Source: Halisarca cf. caerulea
Lineage: Eukaryota > Porifera > Demospongiae > Chondrillida > Halisarcidae
Direction of reading: 5' to 3'
Assembly: GCA_963170055.1 (NCBI GenBank)
Contig: CAUJGJ010000444.1
Span: forward strand, 5,856,618 to 5,920,617
DNA length: 64,000 nt
A model generated the notes under the pieces. The model was not told the DNA's origin and did no database searches. It saw only the letters and a program-made list of their open reading frames with translations. Positions 56,040-63,595 of this stretch are shown piece by piece; positions within the stretch are counted from its first letter, which is position 1, and each line of letters starts with the position of its first letter. A program made the translations under genes and the position numbers.

Positions 56040-56348
56040 TTAATCTGTATTAATAATGGCACTTACCCGAGGTGCCAGTTCATCTTTTTCTGATATCCTC
56101 CTGATTGCACCGTTTTCTTCACTGTAGGTCTTATCTGTATTTTCTCCTTGTACAGGAATCAGATGCTCCAACGGCCACTTGCCAGATGCTTCTACTGGCT
56201 CACGAACCTTGTCAATGAGGGCACACCACTCTGTATAAGCCTCTAGTGAAATCCACTTCTTCCATCTGTCAAGATCACCCTGGAAAGAGTCCATGTCTTG
56301 CCTTTCAAAAGAACTGATGCACAATTCTGGTTCATCTTCAGGTAAGCT
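56040..56348 (-). CDS. C-terminal exon of the DUF7869-type gene
   Basis: After the acceptor cacttag the frame runs SLPEDEPELCISSFERQDMD, RWKKWISLEAYTEWCALID and so on, ending either at a strong donor (cgg then gtaagt, exon end 56,067, phase 0) or by reading on ten codons to a TAA at 56,040. The phase agrees with the previous exon. No convincing further exon is seen to the left, so the TAA is used as the end here. An AATAAA lies about 215 bases downstream. No known motif is recognised; the segment is hydrophilic. Confidence 0.6.
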   Translation of the reverse strand, partial: SLPEDEPELCISSFERQDMDSFQGDLDRWKKWISLEAYTEWCALIDKVREPVEASGKWPLEHLIPVQGENTDKTYSEENGAIRRISEKDELAPRVSAIINTD

Positions 56349-56425
56349 CTAAGTGTAACACATCACAACACAGTTGCTGTACTCAATATTTGATTGTGTA
56401 CAGCACTTTTTAAAATATTATGTAC

Positions 56426-56651
56426 ATTTAAAAGTATTGGTCTGTCCTCTGACCAGCTGTCAGTACTCCAGTGACGATATGCCATCTCTGCTTTCCCATC
56501 TTCATTTCGGCAAAATTTAAAGCATAGGGGGGCTGAGTGACCATGAATGGTTTGCAGATGTGGGGAAGGCCACCCCTTAATATCAAAGACCTCATCCACG
56601 TGCTGTACACGTGGGGAAGGGGTATATGCTTCTGTAATGGCCTTGCTCAGT
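56426..56651 (-). CDS. C-terminal domain exon (IKGWPSP), frame mismatch upstream
   Basis: The frame reads LSKAITEAYTPSPRVQH, VDEVFDIKGWPSPHLQTIHG, LCFKFCRNEDGKAEMAYRHW and DRPILLN, which fits the region that normally follows GHTHED in this family. The best-placed acceptor (cctttataag, exon start 56,651) needs an upstream phase of 2, but the GHTHED exon ends in phase 1. An alternative acceptor at 56,719 is phase 0, and one inside the ITEAYTP segment is in phase but would remove conserved residues. The donor at 56,425 is gtacat, phase 0. A 1-base indel near this junction is the simplest reading. Confidence 0.62.
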
Positions 56652-56867
56652 CTTATAAAGGTGCAGCATATTGCTTGTAAATTGCAGTGTTTTCTGACAG
56701 TAAACATTTTGATTAGTTCCTACATTAGTTGTATGCTTGTCAGATTATCCAGCACCAATATACATACGTTAGGGTGTAAGCTGGAGAGTTTGGAGTGGAT
56801 GTTTTTGACCCTTCCCCCCCCGGTGGATAGAACCCTTATATACATATGTACGTACTCCAATGTTTAC

Positions 56868-56973
56868 CGGCTATCGATTCAGCTCCTTGTTTTCTCAAGT
56901 GGCCAGAAATTCGGGAAAACATCTGATCAACATCTTCATGAGTGTGGCCCACAGGAAGAAAGTTAAATTTTAT
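56868..56973 (-). CDS. GHTHED exon of the DUF7869-type domain
   Basis: A 106-bp exon begins after atatccag and ends at gtaaac in phase 1. It encodes IKFNFLPVGHTHEDVDQMF then SRISGHLRKQGAESIA. GHTHED[VI]D is the most conserved signature of DUF7869-type proteins and carries the probable third acidic residue. The exon joins the QFDN exon in frame. The phase does not match the next exon, which needs 1 nt rather than 2. Confidence 0.85.
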
Positions 56974-57057
56974 CTGGATATATAAAAATAAAAGTACATT
57001 CCTATAGAGTTTTGCTTGATGTACGTATTTAGTTAATATACGTATTATATAGCTTAC

Positions 57058-57293
57058 CTTCTTGACGACTTTAAGTTCTATCAAGAGGGCACACACTCCG
57101 AAGATGAAACGATTTTTGTTTTCCCGAAAGCAGTTATCGAACTGTAGATATAGGGTGGGTGGTAAAGGTGTGTGGCTCTTCAATACTTGCAGTAGGATGT
57201 TGGCTGTGGGGTTGGCATCATGTGGAAACTGGTACAGATCAATGAAGCAGTAGGCACTCTTCCCTTTTGGACATTGTGTATGAACCAAGCTTC
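57058..57293 (-). CDS. QFDN core exon of the DUF7869-type domain
   Basis: This 236-bp exon has a good acceptor (ctacccacag) and donor (gtaagc), phases 1 in and 0 out. It encodes GSLVHTQCPKGKSAYCF, LYQFPHDANPTANILLQVL, LPPTLYLQFDNCFRENKNR and GVCALLIELKVVKK. The Asp-Asn in LQFDN followed by the charged ENKNR segment is the hallmark of the family and the likely second acidic active-site position. This is the most secure exon of the gene. Confidence 0.85.
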
Positions 57294-57376
57294 CTGTGGG
57301 TAGAAGTACATTATATGATGATCAATGGTGGAGGTACGTACATACGTACATATATAGTGTCTCGTCAAAATTTCAC

Positions 57377-57546
57377 CTGTTAGATGCGTTCGTATGCGCC
57401 ACAAATTGTGAGAAGATTTGCTCTCTTTAGGAAGTTGTGGCAAGTTGGTTTTGGATTGATCCATACCATCGATAATCAGAGCTAAATATTTGTGTGGTTC
57501 ATCTCTGGCCTTTTGACGGTGATTGTAGTACTTTGCTCACTCCTGC
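57377..57546 (-). CDS. DGMDQ exon with in-frame TGA
   Basis: The acceptor is ctcacag and the donor aggtgaaa; 170 bp, phases 2 in and 1 out, matching both neighbours. After the junction the frame reads E-Q-E-stop-A-K and then YYNHRQKARDEPHKY, LALIIDGMDQSKTNL and HNLWRIRTHLTG. The Asp of IIDGMDQ is the likely first catalytic acid of an RNase-H-like fold (inference). The TGA at 57,537-57,539 interrupts an otherwise excellent family match. A weaker alternative avoids it by using a donor at gtagag and an acceptor after gcaaag. Confidence 0.72.
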
Positions 57547-57611
57547 CTGTGAGTTGTCAATTAATGTTTGAACTTTGCATACATGCTTGTTAATATACTA
57601 AATACACTTAC

Positions 57612-57813
57612 TCTACTCGTTTAAGATGTTCTTGAAATTCATTCTCTAGAGCTCTTATCTCTTCCTTCTTGCCTGTTAAAGTCTGCCATACTTGTGAGTA
57701 TTTTACGCATGTGTCACACTTGGAGAATAAATTGTTCTGTTTGTAGTGAAGTGTGTGTGCATGTGGTTGTGCACCTTCATTTGTCTCCACTAGTTGTTCT
57801 TCACTGGAATCAT
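57612..57813 (-). CDS. Cys-pair and helical exon of the DUF7869-type gene
   Basis: The acceptor is ttcaacag and the donor gtaagtg, giving a 202-bp exon with phases 1 in and 2 out. It starts DDSSEEQLVETNEGAQ, then has CDTCVKYSQVWQ and a charged, probably helical stretch ending FQEHLKRVE. In this family a C-x2-C segment followed by a helix normally stands just before the HRQ..A core, which matches what follows. The splice to the next exon is phase-compatible but leads into a TGA four codons later. Confidence 0.68.
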
Positions 57814-58168
57814 CTGTTGAAAGTTGAGAATATTCTGTATATTGTAATGGAAGAAGTAGTTATTATGTAGACAATGTGATAATAGAAACAAAAGAGTTTA
57901 CTTGACGTTCCAGTTTAGAGAGAAATTAGATTGCTACAAGGATTTCACTAATATGCACTTACGTATGGTGCAGAAATTTATCTCTATTGTACGTACGTCC
58001 ATACATACGTATGTACGTATGTTACAGTGGCAGAATCACAGCACTGGTACTTTGTTGGGTACAGACAAACACTCCTCTAACTATTGTGTAGCAAACACTC
58101 ATTTAGGCAATTGTAATCAGAATCGGAATGTACGTATGTAGCTACAGTATATACATAGAATAACTAAC

Positions 58169-58483
58169 CACCGTCACAGTTATAGTCGTGTGCTACCCCT
58201 TCATAATCGCAGTCATGTACCTCGTCTTCATCGCCATAGTCATGTACCACGTCTTCATCGCCATAGTCATGTACCACGTATTCATCGCCATAGTCATGTA
58301 CCACGTATTCATCGCCATAGTCATGTACCACCTCTTCACTGGCATAGTCATGAACCACCCCTTCACTGTCGTAGTCATATTGTACCTCCTCATCAGTATC
58401 ATAAGCATTCACCATATCAGCCTCTTCGAAGTCATTATTCTGTACGTTCTCTTTGCAATTGTACCCTTGTAGATATGATGAAC
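58169..58483 (-). CDS. acidic-repeat exon of the DUF7869-type gene
   Basis: The exon opens at a strong acceptor (pyrimidine-rich tract then ctcag at 58,484), or alternatively the gene starts at the in-frame ATG at 58,520. The donor is gttagt and leaves phase 1. It encodes SSYLQGYNCKENVQ, an acidic stretch (FEEADMVNAYDTDEE) and then eight 9-residue repeats of the type VVHDYGDEY. The phase joins cleanly to the next exon (57,813). The repeat is Asp/Tyr-rich and probably disordered. Its role is unknown, although acidic linkers of this kind often mediate protein contacts. Confidence 0.6.
58170..58385 (-). repeat. 27-bp coding minisatellite, eight units
   Basis: Exactly 216 bp, eight units of 27 bp, encode 9-residue repeats. 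The inner four are nearly identical (VVHDYGDE followed by Y or D) and the outer ones diverge, which is the usual pattern of slippage in the middle. Because 27 is a multiple of 3 and the unit lacks stops, other frames on both strands stay open too; those are not genes. Confidence 0.85.
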
Positions 58484-58815
58484 CTGAGGTAGAGGCAAAT
58501 GCAGAAATGGAGTATTGCATATGCAATGGCTAACATTGGATGTCTTTTTATCTAGATATTTATTATTAATTTTGTTTTATCAATGCAATTATCATTTATA
58601 ACGATTATTACATATTACGTATACTTTTATAAAGGTATGAAAACTTGCTGTCACAATAAGGTACATGCAGTTATGTATACAAAACACAGCAGTCCATATG
58701 TGCACGTGTACATTTATAGTCGCATAAATAAATTTTCTAAGGCTATGTAGACGTTTATCGTATATACGGTACGTACGTGTATACACAACAATTGCACGTG
58801 CAGTATAATGCTTAC

Positions 58816-58877
58816 CCTACAGCATAGCAGCGTTGTCGAATTCGAATTCGTCGTAACTTCCTTTTAACTTGGCTCAT
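58816..58877 (-). CDS. candidate first exon, basic N-terminus
   Basis: An ATG at 58,877 opens a 20-codon reading frame beginning MSQVKRKLRRIRIRQ and rich in Arg/Lys, ending at a good donor (gtaagc) in phase 2. Such a basic start would suit a nuclear DNA-binding protein. The phase does not match the next exon's best acceptor at 58,484/58,483, so either an exon is missing, the acceptor is elsewhere, or the gene really starts at the ATG at 58,520. I treat it as tentative. Confidence 0.35.
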
Positions 58878-59091
58878 TTGGCTGTTGGGAGGAACTTTGC
58901 CATTTTAAGCAGACTGGAAGCTCATATGTTGCAAGCAGAACACTGTGCTCCTAAGGAAAGAGCTTGCTGTGCAGCAGCAACGCTTCCCGCGCCATGCGCG
59001 CGCTGTATCCATACTTTTCATAGAACGTCATTCTGCAGCCGCTAGCTAGTATAGTTACACGAGAGCTCCTGAACTTGCAAGAGCTAGCAGA
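58878..59091. promoter_or_regulatory. divergent promoter region shared by the two genes
   Basis: About 214 bp separate the candidate start of the minus-strand gene from the ATG of the plus-strand gene. The segment is more GC- and CpG-rich than its surroundings (cttcccgcgccatgcgcgcg near 58,984-59,003), as expected of a bidirectional promoter. No TATA box or other defined element is claimed. Confidence 0.5.
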
Positions 59092-59274
59092 ATGCCTCAG
59101 ACAAGGCCATGGTACCTCGCCAGAAAGAGCAATTCTTTTCGCCTCTTGTATTCAACAGGTCAGGAAGCGAAGACCGGAAGAGGCAAGCTAATGGGCCCAA
59201 TTGGCACAATAAACATTGGTGCTGACGACGCCAAACCTAAAACGCCCGAGAAAGTGAAACTCGCGTTGATAAAA
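59092..59274 (+). CDS. first exon of the plus-strand gene
   Basis: The ATG at 59,092 opens a 61-codon exon ending at a clean donor (gtaagc, phase 0). It starts MPQTRPWYLARKSNSFRL and continues GQEAKTGRGKLMGPIGTI and DDAKPKTPEKVKLALIK. It is basic and Lys/Arg-rich, with no signal peptide or membrane segment. It is the first ATG after the divergent promoter. No domain is recognised. Confidence 0.68.
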
Positions 59275-59394
59275 GTAAGCTGCACAATATTATTTTATTA
59301 ATTTAAATTTACTACAAAGTATACAAAATAATAATAGTAATAATGAAACTCAGTCTGAAATGGACAAGGTCTTCAATGAAATTTATGTTTACAG

Positions 59395-59542
59395 GTGAGC
59401 TTTAAGAACACATATAGTACAATTGTTCTGGACATAAACAACTTCTATCCTAAGGGAAATGTCTTCAGTGAATCCTTCCGTGGATTGAACTCAGCTACTG
59501 ATTTTCTAGACAAACGGGAAAAGAAAACACAGTTCAGTACTG
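59395..59542 (+). CDS. second exon of the plus-strand gene
   Basis: The acceptor atgtttacag follows a 120-bp AT-rich intron, and the donor is gtaagc in phase 1. The exon has 148 bp. It encodes VSFKNTYSTIVLDINNFYP then GNVFSESFRGLNSATDFL, ending DKREKKTQFSTG. The phase agrees with the neighbours on both sides. It may form a small folded segment; no family is recognised. Confidence 0.66.
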
Positions 59543-59570
59543 GTAAGCAAACATGTACATGTTACACATA

Positions 59571-59640
59571 TTCACACACATGCACTCATGCACACACACA
59601 CGCATACACGCACGTACGCATGCACACATACACACACAAT
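59571..59640 (+). repeat. imperfect CA/ACGC/CATG simple repeat
   Basis: A run of cacacaca mixed with catgcac and cgcacgtacg units lies just inside the second intron of the plus-strand gene. It is typical microsatellite DNA and has no coding support, although the frame stays open through it. Confidence 0.85.
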
Positions 59641-59895
59641 GCTTATGTGCAGAATGCGATGGGGTGTAAAAGTTATGCATTGTAAGTTATTATATGTAAA
59701 AACTTACTGCTAATTGTCTTAAGGGTAGAAAATTGCAGCCAGTCAGGAAAAAGCCTGTCCCTCTCTCTGAAGATCTGAGATTCTCTCCATGAGATTCGAT
59801 ATACGTATGACTAAGTCCCTCTACCATAGTCATAGTCAAAGTATGTACACAATGAATATCAGTAAACATACATATACGTATATATTTATAAGATG

Positions 59896-59986
59896 TTACA
59901 CGCCTCTGAGGGAGGTATTGTATTTACTGCTCGAGCCTGAGGGCCAGTGCGGTAAATATAATACCTCCCAAGCGAGGCGTGTAGTA
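59896..59986. repeat. inverted repeat able to form a long hairpin
   Basis: The left arm (about 59,896-59,931, tacacgcctctgagggaggt then attgtatttactgc) pairs with the right arm (about 59,948-59,986, ggtaaatataatacctccca then agcgaggcgtgta) around a short GC-rich loop. The arms match over about 35 positions with few mismatches. It is probably a foldback or MITE piece in the intron. A transcript of the intron would carry it as an RNA hairpin. Confidence 0.8.
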
Positions 59987-60099
59987 AGCCATTTTTTGCC
60001 AATGGATGCCTCTATTACCATGCTAAGGGAAAGTGAATCCGAACCCATTCACAAAATTTGCGAAAATAAAGTTCTGCAAAATTTTCGGACAGTACAGTA
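59987..60099 (-). mobile_element. MITE-like fragment related to the one at 63,876
   Basis: On the minus strand, from the end at about 60,099, the sequence tactgtactgtccgaaaatt then gaactttattttcgc, tttgtgaatggg and ttcggattcac parallels the start of the element at 63,876. The same order of blocks in opposite orientation at two sites indicates a dispersed element family. The far end is not defined and may include the adjacent hairpin. Confidence 0.5.
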
Positions 60100-60376
60100 T
60101 ACTGTAGATAATGTCATTTCACACCTCAATGACATCATTATTTACTGATATCAATGCCAATACATGTAATTTGAATTGTTATTTCAGAGGTATTATGAAC
60201 ACATGTACTCTGTTTTAAATTTTGTTAATGTAAACAGTAACTCAGAATTTGGCCACAAAATACATTTGTCAGATGGTGATTGATCACGACACAGGGCAGT
60301 CTTGTTCTCATAAATGTACATATTGTATTAACCATCATAATATTATTAGCCCTGGCTCCCAGGTGTATTGGGCACA

Positions 60377-60725
60377 TACGGTACTTTTCAAAAAAAACTG
60401 GACGACGAACGGCGGTCAAACTGTGTACGTACAGCGACCAACTGGACATTGAAGGCTGTACGTACGGGTGATGTTTGTGCCTACGCAGTATTTTCTCTAG
60501 CTGACGCTTTCACAATTGTCTTGTGGATTTTGCCTTTGCATCTTGTAATGAAATTTGTTACTTTACGTGCCATTCTTGCTCGGAAAACCGATTTCGGCAA
60601 ATTGATATTAATGCGTAATTCATGATGTAATTATTATTGGCTTATCGTCTGTATGGTGTATGTCCGTTGATTGACCGCCCGTTTGACCACTGCTCGTCGT
60701 CGATTTTTTTGTGAAAAATACCATA
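60377..60725. mobile_element. MITE-like element with imperfect terminal inverted repeats
   Basis: The left end (60,377: tacggtacttttcaaaaaaa, then ctggacgacgaacggcggtc) is the imperfect reverse complement of the right end (to 60,725: tatggtatttttcacaaaaa, then atcgacgacgagcagtggtc when read on the minus strand). Both ends carry TA, as expected for Tc1/mariner-type non-autonomous elements. There is no coding capacity, though several short open frames cross it. It lies in the intron before the exon at 60,790. Confidence 0.7.
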
Positions 60726-60789
60726 TACACAATACACCTGGCAGCCATTATTTATACATTACATAACCCTGTATGTGTCTGAATTGCAG

Positions 60790-61023
60790 TTCTTAACATA
60801 GCAACACTTCGAAAGCTCCCAGGGAATGATGAGTATGACCATGTAGCCAACACACCAATTTCCACTGGAAATGACCCAACCTTGCAGGACACACAGAACA
60901 CATCATCTGGAGCTGGAGACAAAAGAAGCCCTGACCCAGCAAATGCTGAGGATAGTCCTAGTAAGAAGACCCTGCACACAATTGATAATCCTCTCGATCA
61001 AGAAATTGAAGATAAAAAAATTG
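60790..61023 (+). CDS. third exon, acidic and Ser/Thr/Asp-rich linker
   Basis: This 234-bp exon starts after gaattgcag and ends at gtaagtg, phase 1 at both ends. It reads LNIATLRKLPGNDEYDHV, PISTGNDPTLQDTQNTSS, DKRSPDPANAEDSPSKKT and IDNPLDQEIEDKKIG. The composition (Asp, Ser, Pro, Asn, Lys) suggests a disordered linker ahead of the folded domain. The preceding intron is 1,247 bp and holds simple repeats, a hairpin and MITE-like elements. Confidence 0.66.
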
Positions 61024-61660
61024 GTAAGTGAGCTAGAAAATCACCAAGGATAGGCATTGGTAGTCATGAAAGAAACCTGAAACGAGCACAGCCAGTATGT
61101 TTCTTTACAGACTAAGAAGACACAACTGTTACATATTAATAAGTATCGACAAAGGGTTAAACTTTGTAGTTGTAACATAATTGAGTTACATGAACTCTGT
61201 TGACCATACTATAGAAAGCACCATCACGGAGGCAAAATCTCACAGTAAGAAGAGAGGACTTTAGTGCGTAAAGACGCGACTACTCTAAAATTCTGTTCCC
61301 AACATCTAAAAGCTCAAACTAAAGCTAGGGTAGGTAAAATGTACTAACCATGTTAACCAGAGACGAAGCATTGCTGTTTTGCCAATGGAAACCTCCTATC
61401 ACGGGATTCGGAGGTTCCAAGGAACATCCGTTACTAGCGATGGTAGTCAGACTGTCTGTCTAAAACTAACGAACTAGGGGACAAATGAAAGTTACGTATA
61501 ATGAAAAAAAGAGAATTTCATCAAAATTTTCATTTCCACGTGGTTTCCATTACTTGCAATGTTTATCTTTTTGCTGTGTACATAACATCAACACACTCAA
61601 AGGTATCATATCATATATCGTACATATCACTGACAAATGAATCCTATAAATTGCTTGCAG
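61024..61660. other. third intron of the plus-strand gene
   Basis: This stretch shows no convincing exon. Part of it (about 61,373-61,400, tttgccaatggaaacctcct) resembles 59,995-60,015 (tttgccaatggatgcctcta), which suggests a further dispersed repeat. The open frame starting at 61,501 enters the next exon's first frame but has an AT-rich, non-coding look before the acceptor. Confidence 0.5.
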
Positions 61661-61935
61661 GAGACATCCCACTTTTGGTAAATGTAAGCCAGTGCCATGA
61701 GCCAGAAAAAAACAAGGAAGTTGGGGATGATTGATGATGAATTTGTGAAATCTTTGAAAAAGAGGATGATTGAGGACCCTTCAGCCCCTGGTGTAACACC
61801 AGTCGCTCTTCTAGTTAAATCAGTCACCAAGGATGCCTTCCTTGTTAATTTGAGGAACCAATATGAATACGAAGTCTTGGGGGGGGGGGTTGCATACAGT
61901 GATGGCAAAGAAGCAGCTCATGGAAGAGATACCAG
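61661..61935 (+). CDS. ParB/Srx-like domain exon with two frameshifts
   Basis: The acceptor is attgcttgcag. The exon enters in phase 1 and reads GDIPLLVNVSQCHEPEK, then an A7 run (61,706-61,712) throws the frame. One base on, the family frame resumes: TRKLGMIDDEFVKSLKKRM, EDPSAPGVTPVALLVKSVT, AFLVNLRNQYEYEVLGG. A G11 run (61,879-61,889) then breaks it again. The frame that fits the family after it reads LHTVMAKKQLMEEIP and reaches the donor (ccag then gtacat) in phase 1, which matches the next exon. A GG-x-H-x4-A arrangement recalls the nucleotide-binding motif of ParB/sulfiredoxin folds (inference). Without correction the exon ends prematurely at a TGA near 61,732. Confidence 0.7.
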
Positions 61936-62051
61936 GTACATGTCACATCTAATAACGATGTACACGATACATACAGCCTTTCTTATAAAATTTTAAAATT
62001 AATATTGCTATATTGCACGAAATATTTACGTACATTTGTACACCACCACAG

Positions 62052-62179
62052 ATCAAGACTACTACAGTAAATGCTTGTCCTTCATCTACTGTACATTGAC
62101 TGATAAAGAGTGCCTACGCCTTGCTTCTCAGCATAATGTTAACGGTCATTTCAATCATGCCATGACCCATGCTGACTAT
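62052..62179 (+). CDS. LTDKECLRLASQHN exon of the ParB/Srx-like domain
   Basis: After the acceptor caccaccacag (phase 1) the frame reads DQDYYSKCLSFIYCTLTD, KECLRLASQHNVNGHF and NHAMTHADY, up to a donor gtacgt in phase 0. The pattern L-T-D/H-x-x-A/C-L-x-L-A/G-x-x-H-N followed by a polar loop is the second conserved block of this invertebrate family as I recall it. The frame continues open to a stop at 62,230 if unspliced. Alternatively a donor four bases on would join the open stretch beginning near 62,224 (CECAKLMAFLSLTKPVYKGG). Confidence 0.7.
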
Positions 62180-62371
62180 GTACGTACTCCTTTCTCTCAT
62201 GCTTCGGAAACAATTTTTACAAGTCTGTGAATGTGCCAAACTAATGGCCTTTCTATCACTAACCAAGCCTGTATACAAGGGGGGGGTCGACCTTTGTACA
62301 GACATTGAACTGACTAAAATTATTTACTCATTAACACAAGACACACAAGTCAAAATTCCACAGTAAACATA

Positions 62372-62640
62372 TATGGTACTTTTCATAATAGACTGGACAG
62401 TGTGATTGGCAGTCGAATGGTGGATACTCAATGCTCAGTATACGTGGAGTAACAAAGTGATGGTGTACATCTTTCTGGTGTTTTGCAAATTTGTTCACAA
62501 GTTATACCTGTTGGATTTTCGCGACTTTCCCTTGTTGTACCAGAAATGCGTTTTGTGAACCCTAATAGCTATTATTGTTGTATACTTTGGGCCTTGTATA
62601 CCTCAGCAAAGTTGATTTTTTTGTTTAAAAAATTCCTAGA
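62372..62640 (+). mobile_element. diverged relative of the 60,377 element
   Basis: The stretch begins tatggtacttttcataatag followed by actggacagtgtgattggca, like the left end at 60,377. Further in it keeps similar blocks (cacaagttatacctgttgga then ttttcgcgactttcccttgt, compared with cacaattgtcttgtggattt near 60,510). A right terminal repeat is not found. The piece may be truncated by the neighbouring element at 62,742. Confidence 0.5.
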
Positions 62641-62741
62641 ATCTGTTTCGTACAGTTTTATATTTGGCTGTTCTTCAATGTTTCCGTCAAGCCTCGAGAA
62701 GTGGCATATTTGTGGTTGTCTATGCTGGGTGGGGTAGAGAG

Positions 62742-63504
62742 TACGGTACCAATCACTTAAAAGTTAAAAGTTGCTAATTCGTATCGTTTACACGCTGACG
62801 ATACGTTTTGAAAACGCAACATTTAGTACAAAAAGACGCCATGAACACTGTACGCTTCAATCGTAGCGTTCGAGATTAATTTTCTACCGAAAAGTGTTAA
62901 GACTTCAAAATGTTTCTTTCTTGAATAGAGAAACATATATTATGGAGAGATCTAGTCTTTTTCTTGTCTTTGTCGAGAGAAACAACTTGTGTAAGTTCAA
63001 AAAACATTGTGCTATACACTATGCGTATAGATTGATATTGCTAGAAGTGGTACGTACGTAGACTACGTGCTTGCGTAGAATTGTTTCTCTTTCTTTATAT
63101 CGCTGTGGAAAACTTGCCAATTCCAAGTATATTAGTTAATAGGCCTTCTTCGTTTATAAAAGCTTCTGCATAGTCGGCACTTTCAGTCTTTCCTGGGTCG
63201 ATACGCGAAACCAAATCTTTTCATTCGCATATTGACTAAAAAAAAATAACACCGACTTGGATAACTAACCGTTATACATTCAATACCAAACTTTGCATTG
63301 TTTCATCAAGCTTTCAGCAAATGTGTGGCTATTATGCTGTCAGGTGATGCAAAAACAGCCATATTTAATTGAATTTGGCCATATTTTCTATCGTACTGTG
63401 CATGTACGGGACGCTGAGAAAACACTATGTTTCAAGGGACGGTACTCTGAGAACACGCCGTGCAAACGATACGATTTAGCAACTTTTAAGTGATTAGTAC
63501 CGTA
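62742..63504. mobile_element. 763-bp MITE-like element with TA ends
   Basis: The left end tacggtaccaatcacttaaa and the inner ttgctaattcgtatcgttta are matched in reverse complement by the right end (tacggtactaatcacttaaa then agttgctaaatcgtatcgtt). The left arm carries an extra 8 bp (a repeated aaagttaa). The element is bounded by TA on both sides. It has no meaningful coding region; the small open frame at 63,293-63,493 lies mostly in its right half and is not a gene. The terminal tacggtac is shared with the 349-bp element at 60,377, suggesting related transposase recognition. Confidence 0.75.
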
Positions 63505-63595
63505 TCTATGATTCCACAAACTTGGCTGTAATTTGCAATTATTTTAGCTCCTATACAATATCCAAAATCTAACCCCTTTTGTGAACCTTGTGCAG

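Larger units (their letters stand above)
56040..58877 (-). pseudogene. DUF7869-type DDE-like transposase gene, probably decayed
   Basis: Seven or eight exons can be read on the minus strand; they are listed separately. In order, the product would have a short basic N-terminus, an acidic region of eight 9-residue repeats, a segment with a C-x2-C pair and a Glu/Lys-rich helix, and then the conserved core with DGMDQ, QFDNC, ENKNR, FLPVGHTHEDVDQMFSRIS and a C-terminal IKGWPSP region. I recognise this as the invertebrate DUF7869 family, usually uncharacterised and thought to have an RNase-H/DDE fold. The acidic residues in those motifs are candidate catalytic residues (inference). Most splice phases agree, but an in-frame TGA (57,537-57,539) and one phase mismatch (56,868 to about 56,651) argue for a pseudogene or for base errors. 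The gene points toward the satellite. Confidence 0.72.

Noticed and set aside
56547..56966. 139-codon plus-strand open frame
   Set aside because: It lies antisense to the conserved C-terminal and GHTHED exons of the minus-strand gene and has no family resemblance.
57537..57539. TGA read as selenocysteine
   Set aside because: No selenocysteine insertion element was looked for or seen, and the family is not known for selenoproteins. A nonsense change or error is simpler.
58188..58492. Plus-strand frames of 94 and 100 codons with periodic MYHVFIAIV or HRHSHVPR repeats
   Set aside because: They are mirror images of the 27-bp coding minisatellite, whose unit is a multiple of 3 and lacks stops in several frames. 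The minus-strand frame has the splice sites and fits the gene.
60225..60625. Several small open frames on both strands
   Set aside because: They fall within or across the 60,377-60,725 MITE-like element and show no codon or family support.
60752..60979. Minus-strand 75-codon open frame with a signal-peptide-like start
   Set aside because: It overlaps antisense to a phase-consistent exon (60,790-61,023) of the plus-strand gene.
63293..63493. 66-codon plus-strand open frame
   Set aside because: It lies in the right half of the 62,742-63,504 inverted-repeat element and ends in its terminal repeat.
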